Assembly (NCBI GenBank): GCA_019894975.1
Contig: JAGXNO010000014.1
Coordinates: 1-64,000, forward strand
Direction of reading: 5' to 3'
Length of the DNA: 64,000 nt
Source: Promethearchaeota archaeon
GTDB taxonomy: Archaea; Asgardarchaeota; Lokiarchaeia; Sigyniarchaeales; SOKP01
This document shows positions 43,772-53,758 of this stretch, piece by piece. Position 1 is the stretch's first letter, and the number at the start of each line of letters is the position of its first letter. The notes under the pieces were generated by a model. It did not search any database and was not told the DNA's origin. It worked only from the letters and a program-made list of their open reading frames with translations. The position numbers and the translations under genes are program-made.

Positions 43772-44521
43772 ATGTTTGCTTTAAAGGATGATTCTGAGAA
43801 AATTGGGAGGGAAGTTATCAAAAATCTGTATTACTTCTCAGAAAATCAAATGCTTGATTGTAATCAATATGTTATTCAAAATAAGGATAATGGCGATTTA
43901 AGCTTATTTGATGCAGGGAATGCTATTTCTCTTGAAGGTTTATTTAAAGGAATGGAAAAGTTTAACTTAAAATATGAAAAAATAACTAAACTGTTTCTCA
44001 CTCATGAGCACGTAGACCATGTGTTAGGTATTTATAAATTACTAGAGAAATTAAAAGATAATCCTCCAGAGATTTATGCTTATGGAGAAACTGCAAAAAT
44101 CCTAGAAAAAGGAGAAGAAAAGAAAATTTTGCCTAGTATGTTCGGTTTGACCGCAAAGAGATTTGGTATTGAGATTAAACCATTACAAATTATTGACTTG
44201 CTGGATCTTAAAGAAATTCAACCTTCTTCTGATTTTAAATTTAAAATTTATTATACTCCTGGTCATTCATTAGGTTCAATATGCTATTACGAGCCAATAA
44301 AAAAGGTGTTAATTCCGGGTGATTTGGTCTTTACCGGAGGTAATTTTGGACGATATGATTTTCCGGGTGGTTCGTTACCGACATTAATAAATTCTATAAA
44401 GTCTATGAATAACTTAGATGTAAAATTCCTTTTGCCCGGTCATATGGGAATAAGCGAGAATGGAAATAAATCAGTAGAACTCTCATATAGAATGATTAAA
44501 TCAATGGGCACTTTCTATTAG
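43772..44521 (+). CDS. Metallo-beta-lactamase-fold hydrolase
   Basis: A 249-residue MBL protein: [16 protein letters not shown] (HxHxDH), [15 protein letters not shown] with the next His, [11 protein letters not shown] with the bridging Asp, and LLPGHMG with the last His. It resembles glyoxalase II-like thioesterases and related hydrolases; the substrate is unknown. It overlaps the convergent chemoreceptor-like gene by four bases. Confidence 0.9.
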   Translation: MFALKDDSEKIGREVIKNLYYFSENQMLDCNQYVIQNKDNGDLSLFDAGNAISLEGLFKGMEKFNLKYEKITKLFLTHEHVDHVLGIYKLLEKLKDNPPEIYAYGETAKILEKGEEKKILPSMFGLTAKRFGIEIKPLQIIDLLDLKEIQPSSDFKFKIYYTPGHSLGSICYYEPIKKVLIPGDLVFTGGNFGRYDFPGGSLPTLINSIKSMNNLDVKFLLPGHMGISENGNKSVELSYRMIKSMGTFY

Positions 44522-45372
44522 CGGATTTTAAAAATCTTTTTATTTGGTTTATCTTTTTCAACAGCTTCACGCCTAATTGTCTCGGTTAGGTTTTTCTTCA
44601 AATCTTCAGCTAAAACACCTAGCTTATTTGTAGTCGCCGTGATTTCTTCCATTGAAGCTGTTTGCTGTTCAGATGATGCACTAATTTCTTCCATTGAATT
44701 ATGAGTGATTTGTATTTTATGAATAATATCATTGATTTTCCCCCCTGTTTCTAAAACAGTATTTTTTGATTCTTCCGCTAATTTCCTTACTTCGTCTGCT
44801 ACTACCGCAAATCCTCGTCCCTGATCACCTGCAGGCCCTGCTTCAATACTAGCATTCAAAGCTAATAAATTAGTTTGTTCTGATATATTTGTGATAATAT
44901 TCATGATATTTCGTAATTCATTTGACGAAATCATTACAGATTGACTATTTTCAGCAACCTCTTGAGTTGCAGATGATATTTCTTCGGATGAAGCAGATAT
45001 TTCACTAGCACTCGCAGCTAATTCTGAAGCTATATTTGAAACATTAATAGCACTTTCTGATGATGTTCTAATTATATCAGAAATAGTAGTGTCTTGATTT
45101 CTGATTATTTTTATTATTCTTAGCATAACAAAAAGAGCGGCTAAGTAATCAATAGGAATTACTGTCATTATAGCGATTAAATTGCTATTAAATACACCTA
45201 CAGCAAATTGGACTGCAAGAATCGTCATGAGGACTACAAACCATATAGCCAATGATACTTGGAGAACTAATTTGTTTCCTTTTTTCTTATAATAATAAAA
45301 ACAAAACATCATGGTACCTAGGCATATCATCACTGCAATCATTATACTTTGTTCAATAGGAATTGGTTCCAT
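44518..45372 (-). CDS. Chemoreceptor-like (MCP signalling domain) membrane protein
   Basis: A 284-residue protein. Three hydrophobic helices occupy about 9-28, 34-62 and 65-88, with no sizeable extracellular sensor. The rest is an MCP-type coiled coil whose hairpin tip reads [20 protein letters not shown], then [20 protein letters not shown]. The canonical tip is EAARAGE; here Ala-Arg is Gly-Pro and Glu is Asp. The signalling arm is short. No CheA, CheW or adaptation enzymes are in the window. It may signal to chemotaxis proteins elsewhere or have another partner. Confidence 0.85.
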   Translation of the reverse strand: MEPIPIEQSIMIAVMICLGTMMFCFYYYKKKGNKLVLQVSLAIWFVVLMTILAVQFAVGVFNSNLIAIMTVIPIDYLAALFVMLRIIKIIRNQDTTISDIIRTSSESAINVSNIASELAASASEISASSEEISSATQEVAENSQSVMISSNELRNIMNIITNISEQTNLLALNASIEAGPAGDQGRGFAVVADEVRKLAEESKNTVLETGGKINDIIHKIQITHNSMEEISASSEQQTASMEEITATTNKLGVLAEDLKKNLTETIRREAVEKDKPNKKIFKIR

Positions 45373-45520
45373 AAATTTGCCACCTAATTTAAAAGATTCA
45401 TAGTGTACTCCCTATTTTAAAATACTCGCCTTATTTATGCTTTTGGTAAATATGAAAAGTTATAGAGTTGATAACAGAAATTAGTAGTCAATTATGTGCA
45501 ATTTTGAAACCTTAAGTAAA

Positions 45521-45530
45521 GGTGATCACC
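45521..45530. promoter_or_regulatory. Perfect 10-bp palindrome GGTGATCACC
   Basis: The self-complementary site lies in the 257-base divergent gap between the chemoreceptor-like gene and the PH-like membrane protein gene, about 120 bases upstream of the latter. It is unusually GC-rich for the surroundings. Operator function is inference; no regulator is adjacent. Confidence 0.3.
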
Positions 45531-45629
45531 GTTAGAATATTCTATATTTAAGGTATAACAATAAGATACTAATATTTATATAAACCATCTATCTATTATT
45601 TTAATAATCCTCTTTAAATTAAAAAAAGG

Positions 45630-46313
45630 ATGAAGAGAAGATATATTATGTCTGAAAAACAAGTTAAACATCCAACTGAAATATTTTTAAGGAGTTATCC
45701 GAAAGTAATATTTTATTGGCCACTTTTGATAACATCCTTTATTCTATGGATAATTCAAGCATTAGTTACAGAAAATTCTGTGGCATTAGGATATGCTTGG
45801 TTTATTGTGTTCTTTGTTAACATTTTCGTGACTGCTTTTGATTTTTCATCAACAAAGTTCTTTGTTTTAATTCTCGCTATTATAATTGTTTTAATGATTG
45901 TTATTTTCTTGGTTTTGCCAAATTTCTCAGTTTCTCTTACTGGGATTGAAATTGATTTAGGGTTACCATGGCAATTCTATATGGTGATGACAATAATTTT
46001 AGCGTTTATATTAGGATTAGTTATACTTAGTACAAGGTTTGAATACTATAAAGTCGAAAGAAACGAGATTATCCATAAAAAAGGTATTTTTAGTTCAGCT
46101 GAGAGATTCCCTGTGAAGAGTTTAAGATTTAAGAAAGAGATTCCTGATGTCTTTGAATTCTTCATGCTTAGGGCCGGAAGCTTAACAATCATGCCCGGAA
46201 AAGCAGATGAGGTTATGATCTTACCCACAGTTCTAAATATCAGCAAAAGGGAGAAGCAGCTTGATTGGTTGCTTTCTCACGTGTCGGTTGAACCTGATGA
46301 AATAGATACTTAG
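45630..46313 (+). CDS. Membrane protein with bacterial PH-like domain
   Basis: A 227-residue protein with four predicted helices (WPLLITSFILWIIQALV; AWFIVFFVNIFVTAF; FFVLILAIIIVLMIVIFLVL; FYMVMTIILAFILGLVIL), followed by a cytoplasmic bPH2-like domain: YKVERNEIIHKKGIFSSAER, FPVKSLRFKKEIPDVFEF and GSLTIMPGKADEVMILPT. ATG 45648 (MSEKQVKHP) is an alternative start. Related bacterial proteins (YdbS/YdbT type) are membrane proteins of unclear function. Confidence 0.7.
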   Translation: MKRRYIMSEKQVKHPTEIFLRSYPKVIFYWPLLITSFILWIIQALVTENSVALGYAWFIVFFVNIFVTAFDFSSTKFFVLILAIIIVLMIVIFLVLPNFSVSLTGIEIDLGLPWQFYMVMTIILAFILGLVILSTRFEYYKVERNEIIHKKGIFSSAERFPVKSLRFKKEIPDVFEFFMLRAGSLTIMPGKADEVMILPTVLNISKREKQLDWLLSHVSVEPDEIDT

Positions 46314-46413
46314 AAATAAAAAAAAATATCCAATTTTTTTTAATATTTTACTTTTTTAATAAATAATCTATATGATCAAATTTAAGAGTTAAATCTCACT
46401 TTTAAATACACAT

Positions 46414-47139
46414 ATGTCTCATCAACCAATAGTGCTTTTTGATTTTGATGGTATTATCATTACCCAAAAGGCTTTAGAATATACAGCTTCTATTTTTTTA
46501 AAAAATAGCTTTTATAATTGGAAAAACATAGAAAAATTGAGGCTTATAGACCTCGCTCGAATGTTTGAAGAAGCAGATTCAAAGAATAGAATAAAAGCAT
46601 TATTAGGAATAATTAAAGTGTATAAACAGTATATCCCCCGTTTATGGAAAAGAATTCTTTTTTTTATGAAATTCAGAAGGGCATATCCTAAATATGAGAA
46701 ATATGAGACTTTAAAACCTGATTTAGAGGAAATATTAACCAAGTTTAAAGAGCATAACTTTATTTTAGGGATTGTTTCTAACACAAGCAAAATTCGGTTA
46801 AATCACTTTGGTGAGAAGTTTAACTTGACCAAATATTTTTCTGTATTTATTTCTCGAGACGACACACCATATAGAAAACCAAGCGCTTTTCCAATATTTG
46901 CTGCTTTAAATATAATAAAAAAGAAATTTGATATTTCGATAGAAAACAACAATGTATACTATGTAGGTGATTTACCTCATGATATTCAATGTGCTAAGAA
47001 CGCAAAAGTCGCAAGTATTGCGTTACTGTCGGGTCATGGCACTAAAGAAGGCCTTGAGAATTCAGACCCTTCCTTCATAATTAAAGATTTGAAAGATTTA
47101 TTAGAAATCAACTCATTCAAAAAATTCTTATTAGATTAA
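46414..47139 (+). CDS. HAD-superfamily hydrolase
   Basis: A 241-residue HAD phosphatase: motif I LFDFDGIII with both Asp, motif II FILGIVSNTSK, motif III Lys in YRKPSAFP and motif IV VYYVGDLPHDIQCAKNAKVA. A helical cap (about 20-110) is inserted after motif I. The organisation resembles pyrophosphatase/phosphoglycolate phosphatase-like enzymes; the substrate is unknown. The large HEAT-like gene starts 39 bases downstream on the same strand. Confidence 0.9.
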   Translation: MSHQPIVLFDFDGIIITQKALEYTASIFLKNSFYNWKNIEKLRLIDLARMFEEADSKNRIKALLGIIKVYKQYIPRLWKRILFFMKFRRAYPKYEKYETLKPDLEEILTKFKEHNFILGIVSNTSKIRLNHFGEKFNLTKYFSVFISRDDTPYRKPSAFPIFAALNIIKKKFDISIENNNVYYVGDLPHDIQCAKNAKVASIALLSGHGTKEGLENSDPSFIIKDLKDLLEINSFKKFLLD

Positions 47140-47178
47140 AAATTACATTCCTTTATAGATATTTAATTTTTAATTAAA

Positions 47179-49908
47179 ATGTTTAATCTAAAGGAATTTC
47201 AAAACGATTCGGTTCTTGAACCATTAGTTGATAAGCTTAACAAAATTTTAAGCAAAAATAAAACTCAAAAAGTAATCAAAGTAATAGAAGAGCTAGAGAT
47301 TTTATTAAATCAACCTGAAAATGTTGTTGCTACAACCTATATTTTAAGTATACTAGTTGAACATGATTCGAAACTTATAACTGAGGGAATTATACAAAAA
47401 ACAGAAACTCTCCTCAATTCCGATAATCCGAAATTAAGAGTAAATTCAATATTGATTATTGGATTTAAACTTTTGACATCTCCAGATCTTGTTAATACTT
47501 ATTTTAAAGTATTAGCAAAATATTTGATAGATAATTCGGTTGATGTAAGGGATAATGTTCATTTCTTTTTACATGAATTAGTAAAAGTAAATCCAAATCT
47601 CGTTGAGGATATTAAAGATTCAATAATAAATAGTCTTTCTATAGAAAAAAATAAAGAAAACCAATTATCATTATTTAATTTACTAAGTTTCTGCAAAGAA
47701 TTGGACTTTAACCAATCATTTGAACTAAGAGAAATTTCAAAATCATTAATTTCATCATATTCTGATGATACGAACTCAGAAATTACCCCTCTATTATTTA
47801 AGATCATTACTCAATTTTTCCCTAAAATGAAAGAGATTAAAATTGAGATTCTGAGTATTGACGAACTTTTGGAATTGTTAGATAGCCAGTTTCTTATGAA
47901 AAGGCATAATTTTACGCAAATACTAAAGAAATCGAATATAACACTAAAGGATTATTTAAAAGAAATCGAAAAATCAGATCTAAATGATAAAAAAATTCTT
48001 TTTTACACAAGGAATAAAAAAAATTCAATATTTGTCTATGAATTGGAAAAAATTAAACTCATTAATTTTTTTAAAGAAGGATTGAAATTATCTACAAAGG
48101 AATTTCAAGATACCTTTTCTCAAATAATACAAAATGATTCAGAATTAAAGCTTTTTATCAATACGTTAATCAACTTAAAAATAATTAATGGATATTATTC
48201 AGATTTAGGGATTTTCTATTCATATGATCATTTTAAATCAGAAATGGCAAATAATCTAATCCAAAATGGCATTATTAATATAAGGAAATATAATTACCTT
48301 CCTCCTGAATTTATAGGAAATATAATAAAGGATATCAAGAAATCCCAAAAGGATAAATTACTATCAGGAAAAGAGGAAAAATCATATTATTCACTAAAAA
48401 AAATAAAAGAACAAATTAATGTAGAAGCAGCAAAAAACAGTGTAATTGATCTAAAATCATATAGAGAAAGATTGAGGGATAAGGATTTCATTGACTTAAT
48501 AAAAAATTTACCTAAGGAATATTTAACTAATTATCGTAAAGGAACTCAATGGTTAACTAACTTAGGTACTCTTAAAATATCAAATGAAATCCAAAGCTCG
48601 AAGATATTTGGATTTTTTGATATAAACAAGAATTCCAAAAAAATCAGTATTAGTCAGATTTTGCTAATAGATGTATTTGATCACCTTGTTGATGCTAGAA
48701 GTGGTATTTGGGATAAAAGAAGAGAAGTTTTCTACTACTCAAAATATTTAACAGAAAAAATTGAAACCATTAGATTGATATCCGATGAAGGAGAGAAAGC
48801 TAATCAAATAAAATTATTAGCAAATGAGTTGGGTATTGATGAAAACTTGATATTAACTAAAATTGATGAAAATTTAGAATTTATAGCTAAGGAAATAACA
48901 AAAAAAGAACAGATAAATGTTCGCGAGTATCTCGAGAAAACTGGAATGGATTTGGATTCATTCATGAAATTTATTGATGAAATTGGGATTACTTTCTTTA
49001 AAAAAGATGATTTATTCATTTTTGATCCAGCAAAAATCGAGGAGGCAAAGAATGATATTAAATATATGCTGCTGGATAAATCAAAATCGGAAGACTCTAT
49101 TATCCTTGGAAATTTAAATATCAAATCTGATTTAGTTAAAGAATTAATAAAAGATTTACTTAAGGATGGTAAATTGAAAGGACTATTTCATGAAGATGAA
49201 GGAGAAATACAATTTTTTACAGAAAGGGGAATTCGAAATATTATGTTAGAAAATAGTTTTATATTTTCATTCAATGACCTATTTTATGGAAAGGATTTAA
49301 ACCAAGAAGAAATTGATTTAATGAGATTGGTTTTTAATGATTTAGTAAAAAGTGGAAAACTGAAAGGCACATTTGATGAGGAAACTTTGACTTTTTCAAG
49401 TGACGAGGTAATATTTGCCAACGATTACAATACAGTTCTATTCGAATTTGAGAAAAATGTAAATAATTACATTTTTATATTTGAGTCTGAATTTGAAAGG
49501 ATTAAAAAAATACTTACAAAAAAAGAAGAGACTATATTTCCTCAAGAAATAAAACTTATACAAGAGATTATTGACAAAATAAATGAAAAATATGTAAAAT
49601 GGCGAAGTGGTTTAGACGCTTTTATTCGTAGATTTAATAAGAAATTTTTGAGAGATCAAGGTGTTAGCACAAAAGGATACAGAGAAATGTTCTCAACTGG
49701 TGAGAAAAAAGAAGTAAAGTCTTTTGAGGAAGATCAAGAAGTACATGAACATATGAAAAACTTTGAGGCTTGGGTAAAATTATTTAATCGAATTGAAGTA
49801 AAGTTTCCAAATATAATCTTTTACCAAAAACGATTGATAAACAATCAACAGGATAAAGATACAAGATTCAAACTTATGGAATTATCAAGTGAATTGAATT
49901 TGATTTAG
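47179..49908 (+). CDS. Large HEAT-like repeat protein with winged-helix-like C-terminal modules
   Basis: A 909-residue protein with no catalytic motif. Residues about 1-190 read as HEAT/armadillo-like helix pairs (SILVEHDSKLI, PKLRVNSILIIGFKLL, VDVRDNVHFFLHELV). The middle and end hold at least two similar modules with L-(K)-DGKLKGLF and SGKLKGTF turns, suggestive of repeated winged helices. The last 150 residues are helical and charged. Such proteins are usually scaffolds; an adaptor- or UFL1-like role can be imagined but not supported here. It is convergent with the small HTH gene. Confidence 0.7.
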   Translation: MFNLKEFQNDSVLEPLVDKLNKILSKNKTQKVIKVIEELEILLNQPENVVATTYILSILVEHDSKLITEGIIQKTETLLNSDNPKLRVNSILIIGFKLLTSPDLVNTYFKVLAKYLIDNSVDVRDNVHFFLHELVKVNPNLVEDIKDSIINSLSIEKNKENQLSLFNLLSFCKELDFNQSFELREISKSLISSYSDDTNSEITPLLFKIITQFFPKMKEIKIEILSIDELLELLDSQFLMKRHNFTQILKKSNITLKDYLKEIEKSDLNDKKILFYTRNKKNSIFVYELEKIKLINFFKEGLKLSTKEFQDTFSQIIQNDSELKLFINTLINLKIINGYYSDLGIFYSYDHFKSEMANNLIQNGIINIRKYNYLPPEFIGNIIKDIKKSQKDKLLSGKEEKSYYSLKKIKEQINVEAAKNSVIDLKSYRERLRDKDFIDLIKNLPKEYLTNYRKGTQWLTNLGTLKISNEIQSSKIFGFFDINKNSKKISISQILLIDVFDHLVDARSGIWDKRREVFYYSKYLTEKIETIRLISDEGEKANQIKLLANELGIDENLILTKIDENLEFIAKEITKKEQINVREYLEKTGMDLDSFMKFIDEIGITFFKKDDLFIFDPAKIEEAKNDIKYMLLDKSKSEDSIILGNLNIKSDLVKELIKDLLKDGKLKGLFHEDEGEIQFFTERGIRNIMLENSFIFSFNDLFYGKDLNQEEIDLMRLVFNDLVKSGKLKGTFDEETLTFSSDEVIFANDYNTVLFEFEKNVNNYIFIFESEFERIKKILTKKEETIFPQEIKLIQEIIDKINEKYVKWRSGLDAFIRRFNKKFLRDQGVSTKGYREMFSTGEKKEVKSFEEDQEVHEHMKNFEAWVKLFNRIEVKFPNIIFYQKRLINNQQDKDTRFKLMELSSELNLI

Positions 49909-49910
49909 AA

Positions 49911-50198
49911 CTAGCGTTTTTTACTTTTTTCTATCTGAGCAAGAAATGTATCAATATCGATTTTTTGGTCTGATAAAATTTTGTAAGTTTTAGGATTTGT
50001 AATTCCATTCAATGTTAGTATTCCTTCTTGTTCGAGGAATTTTAAGGCTCTCCATATAAAATTGATCTTAGAACGATCTGACGATTTTATGTTAGCACAT
50101 CTTCTAATTTTTTTAGTATTTACGAGGTTTACGTTATTATCAATTAATTTGTTTATCGCGTTAAGTGTGTCTTTCAAGTTATTCAAGAAAAAATCCAT
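49911..50198 (-). CDS. Small winged-helix-like protein
   Basis: A 95-residue protein with TKKIRRCANIKSSDRSKINF, IWRALKFLEQEGILTLNGI and a short wing, fitting a single winged-helix domain. The rest is helical. It could be a transcriptional regulator or RNA-binding protein. Its stop is two bases from the stop of the convergent HEAT-like gene. Confidence 0.55.
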   Translation of the reverse strand: MDFFLNNLKDTLNAINKLIDNNVNLVNTKKIRRCANIKSSDRSKINFIWRALKFLEQEGILTLNGITNPKTYKILSDQKIDIDTFLAQIEKSKKR

Positions 50199-50402
50199 TT
50201 TTACTAGAGCCCCTCTTAAAAGAAACTAATTAATTGTACTCTCCTTAAGTAAATTACTCATTTAAAAAGTAATTTTGATTTTTTAAGTATTATAAAATTA
50301 TGCAAACATCTTTTTAAACTTTGTTTATTCCAGAAAGTAATTGACCGAAAGCTTGATTTCATCAAAAATTTAAAAGAAAAGTTGATTAAGGCTGAAATAT
50401 CT

Positions 50403-52007
50403 TTAATGTCGGAATACTCTTTTCCCACAAAATATTAAAGCACAGTCTAATTCATCAGCTCGTTTGATTATTTCTTCATCCCTTATTGATCCACCAGGAT
50501 GAATAATTGCCTTAGCCCCTACTTCAACAGCTGCCTCCAAACCATCTGGAAATGGGAAAAAAGAGTCGGTTCCCATAACAGAATTCTTTAACTCTTCTTT
50601 ATGTCCAAATTCAATTGCTTTTTGGATAGCTAACTTAACTACATGCACTCGACTTTGTTGGCCTGCGCCAATACCAATAGAATAAATGCCATTATCATGG
50701 ATTTGGGCAAAACATGCAGAATTTGATTTTGCCCATTTTGAAACTTTATACGCAAAGATTAATGCTTCCTTTTCGATATTATCTACTTTTTTTTTACTTA
50801 CTACATTCCATTCTTTAATAACAGGTTTACTGTCATATTCCTGGATTAAAACTCCCCCCAGAGTAGACCGAATTTCTAAATTATTATATATTTCATCTCT
50901 CTTATCAAGGAAGTTATTAAATTCTAAAATCCTCATGTTTTTTTTCTGTTTCAAAATTTCTAGAGCTTCAAGTTCAAATGAAGGTGCCAATATAACATCT
51001 ACAAATATGTTTTCCTTATTTACAATAAAATCTGCAACGGAAGTGGTTAGTTCCTTGTTTACGCCCCATATTCCCCCAAAAGCAGACATTGGATCGCATT
51101 TGAATGCCATTTGAATACATCTTAGTTGGTCTTTCTTGTCAATGGCTAAACCATTGGGAGAAGTGTGTTTTAGAATTGCTGTTACGTGGTATTCCTTTTG
51201 AAAATCTAATAACATTTGAATGCAAGAATCGATATCAAGAAAATTATTGAATGAAATCTCCTTACCTCCTAATTGTTTGAAATTATGCAATCCCAATTTT
51301 GCGGATAGATCCCTATAATAAGCTGCAGATTGATCCCAATTTTCCCCATATCTGCAATCTTGAACTTTTTCATACGCTTTTATGATTGTATCAGGTAATA
51401 TTGCATCGGGATTGTAATATTTTTGGAGGTAATTTGCAATAGCTCCATTGTATTCTGCCATAATCGAAAATACTTTTTGGGCTAGGAAGAGCCGGGTTTT
51501 ATCAGTTATAGATCCTTCATTTGTTCTAAGCTCGTTAATGATTATATTATAGTATTCTGGACTCGGAACTACTATTACATCCGGAAAATTCTTAGCTGCT
51601 GAACGAATCATAGTAGGACCGCCAATATCTATCATCTCTAGAGCCTCTGCAAGTGTGATATCTGGTTTCTCAATAACCTTTTGAAATTGATATAAATTGC
51701 ATACAACCATGTCAATTGGTTTAATATTATATTTAATTGCTTCATCAATGTCTTTCTGTATACTTCTGCGATATAATAGTCCCCCTTCAATTCTTGGGTG
51801 TAATGTTTTAATTCTTCCGTCAAACATCTCAGGTGATTCAGTGAATTCAGAGATTTTTTTATAAGTAATTCCACTTTCCTTCAGGAGTGTTCCGGTTCCA
51901 CCCGTTGAAAGAATTTCAACATCAAATTCATTTTTTAGTACTTTAGCAAAATCTAAAACTCCCTTTTTATCGAAAACACTAATTATTACTCTCTCAATTT
52001 TTTTCAT
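50403..52007 (-). CDS. purH: Bifunctional AICAR transformylase / IMP cyclohydrolase
   Basis: A 534-residue PurH, which makes the last two steps of IMP synthesis. The IMP cyclohydrolase domain (about 1-200) has ILSTGGTGTLLKESGI, FDGRIKTLHPRIEGGLLYRR and EMIDIGGPTMIRSAAKN. The transformylase domain has the catalytic Lys-His in ILKHTSPNGLAI and PFPDGLEAAVEVGAKAIIHP. The start is ATG 52007 (MKKIERVIIS); a TTG two codons upstream is the alternative. Archaea often use PurP/PurO instead, so a fused PurH may have been acquired from bacteria. It is downstream of guaB on the same strand. Confidence 0.96.
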   Translation of the reverse strand: MKKIERVIISVFDKKGVLDFAKVLKNEFDVEILSTGGTGTLLKESGITYKKISEFTESPEMFDGRIKTLHPRIEGGLLYRRSIQKDIDEAIKYNIKPIDMVVCNLYQFQKVIEKPDITLAEALEMIDIGGPTMIRSAAKNFPDVIVVPSPEYYNIIINELRTNEGSITDKTRLFLAQKVFSIMAEYNGAIANYLQKYYNPDAILPDTIIKAYEKVQDCRYGENWDQSAAYYRDLSAKLGLHNFKQLGGKEISFNNFLDIDSCIQMLLDFQKEYHVTAILKHTSPNGLAIDKKDQLRCIQMAFKCDPMSAFGGIWGVNKELTTSVADFIVNKENIFVDVILAPSFELEALEILKQKKNMRILEFNNFLDKRDEIYNNLEIRSTLGGVLIQEYDSKPVIKEWNVVSKKKVDNIEKEALIFAYKVSKWAKSNSACFAQIHDNGIYSIGIGAGQQSRVHVVKLAIQKAIEFGHKEELKNSVMGTDSFFPFPDGLEAAVEVGAKAIIHPGGSIRDEEIIKRADELDCALIFCGKRVFRH

Positions 52008-52125
52008 TGACAATCATTCTGTCTGTTCTTATATGATTATAATGATAGTAACAAACTAAAGTTTGTTGTAGTTAAAAATTTGTTAATAGAGATTTAATAA
52101 TCTGAAAGAACAAATAAAAAATGAT

Positions 52126-53598
52126 CTAAAATTTTCCAATAAGATCATGAGGGGCTGTTTCACGTTGACCTACAACTGAAACGATTCCAAGGGATACTTC
52201 TTTCATTTTCTGAATAGATTCAGCACCTGCATAAATCATGCCATTTGCTAAACCTTCTTTCAAAGTTGCTAATACACCTAAAACATCTCCTACATAGGGC
52301 ACATAGTTAGATACTCCTTCAGTTAACATTTTTGATCCCTCCACATATCTATCTGAGATATATCCTGATGTCCTTGCTTCCTTAGATCCCATACCTCTAT
52401 AGACTTTTACTTTTCTTCCCATTATAGTATCAATAAAACCAGGAGATTCATCTGTACCTGCAAAAAAGTGACCAGACATCATTAAATCCGCACCAACGGC
52501 AAACGCCTTAGGTAAATCACCGGGATTCTTAAACCCGCCATCAGCAATAAGAGATATACTCGAGTTATAATCTTGGATAGCATCAGCTACTTGAGCTGTA
52601 GCAAAAAGAGTTGGTGCACCTACTCCTGTCTGTTGTGAAGTTGTACATATTGAACCGGAACCCATTCCCACTTTTAATCCAATAAATCTCTCTTCCACAA
52701 AATCAACTTTAGTCATTAAATATTCTGCTGCTTGATATGTACCTATGTTACCTAACACAAAATCAGATTCTAAAAATTTCATTAATTTTACTGTGCCATC
52801 AATATCATCTTTCTTATAAAAATCAGCTACATCGATAAAATAAATATCTACATATTTATCTATTTCTTTCAATAAATTTTGGGAATGTGAAGACTCTGGA
52901 AATCTAGGAGATAACCCTAAACCGCATAATAAGTGTCCATCTTCATCTTTAGATGCTAAAGGAAACTCTGGAGCTAAATCCTTTTTGGTGATTAGTCCCT
53001 TTAGAAATCCATTTTCATCTATAATTGGAAGCTTTTCCTTGCGTGAATTATATAATATTTGCAAAGCTTCTTCCCGAGATGCACCGGGTTTAATAGAAAT
53101 TACATCCTTAGTCATATAATCTTTAATAGTTCCATTTTTAATATCTTGTTCAAGAAAAGGAAGATCTCTTTTAGTAAATATCCCACATACCTTCTTTTCA
53201 TTATTGGTGACAACGATACCGCTAATATTATAATTATCCATCATAAATTTTGCTTTTGAGACTTTTCCATTTGGATTGATAGTTGCAACATCATCTATAA
53301 CAAATGATCTGGCTCTTTTAACAATTCGGACCATCTCTAGTTGCCTTTCAAAGGAGCAATTCCGGTGTAAAACACCAAGACCTCCATGTAATGCCATACT
53401 TATTGCCATATTTTCTTCCGTAACTGTATCCATCGCAGATGAAATTATAGGAAGATTAAAATGATACTTTCCTCCTAAACTGGAAGATAAATTAACATTA
53501 CTAGGAGAAAAATCTGTAAATCCAGGTAATATTAAAACATCATCAAATGTCGCAATAAGCTTATTTGAATGGACTTTTTTTCTATAATAATCTGACAT
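52126..53598 (-). CDS. guaB: IMP dehydrogenase with CBS domains
   Basis: A 490-residue enzyme that oxidises IMP to XMP, the committed step to GMP. Motifs are TFDDVLILPGF, ISSAMDTVTEENMAISMALHG, a CBS pair at about 95-205 (KFMMDNYNISGIVVTN; MTKDVISIKPGASREEALQI), the active-site loop GMGSGSICTTSQQTGVGAPT with its catalytic Cys, LIADGGFKNPGDLPKA and KVYRGMGSKEARTSG. GMP reductase-like relatives share the fold; the CBS pair and flap favour GuaB. purH follows on the same strand (118-base gap). Confidence 0.93.
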   Translation of the reverse strand: MSDYYRKKVHSNKLIATFDDVLILPGFTDFSPSNVNLSSSLGGKYHFNLPIISSAMDTVTEENMAISMALHGGLGVLHRNCSFERQLEMVRIVKRARSFVIDDVATINPNGKVSKAKFMMDNYNISGIVVTNNEKKVCGIFTKRDLPFLEQDIKNGTIKDYMTKDVISIKPGASREEALQILYNSRKEKLPIIDENGFLKGLITKKDLAPEFPLASKDEDGHLLCGLGLSPRFPESSHSQNLLKEIDKYVDIYFIDVADFYKKDDIDGTVKLMKFLESDFVLGNIGTYQAAEYLMTKVDFVEERFIGLKVGMGSGSICTTSQQTGVGAPTLFATAQVADAIQDYNSSISLIADGGFKNPGDLPKAFAVGADLMMSGHFFAGTDESPGFIDTIMGRKVKVYRGMGSKEARTSGYISDRYVEGSKMLTEGVSNYVPYVGDVLGVLATLKEGLANGMIYAGAESIQKMKEVSLGIVSVVGQRETAPHDLIGKF

Positions 53599-53758
53599 TA
53601 GTAACCACCAATTCTGAAAGATTTTACGATTTAATAGAAGAACGCTTGAATTTTCGAATTAAAAAGTAAAAACTTTTGAATTTTATTATTAAAGAAAATT
53701 TAGTTTATAAAATTTTGTGTGTTTTGATTTTTACAGAAAAAAATGGGAAAAAAATGGG

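Noticed and set aside
47179..49908. UFL1-type E3 ligase call for the large HEAT-like protein
   Set aside because: Only a loose similarity of winged-helix turns; no diagnostic motif and no UFM1-system genes nearby.
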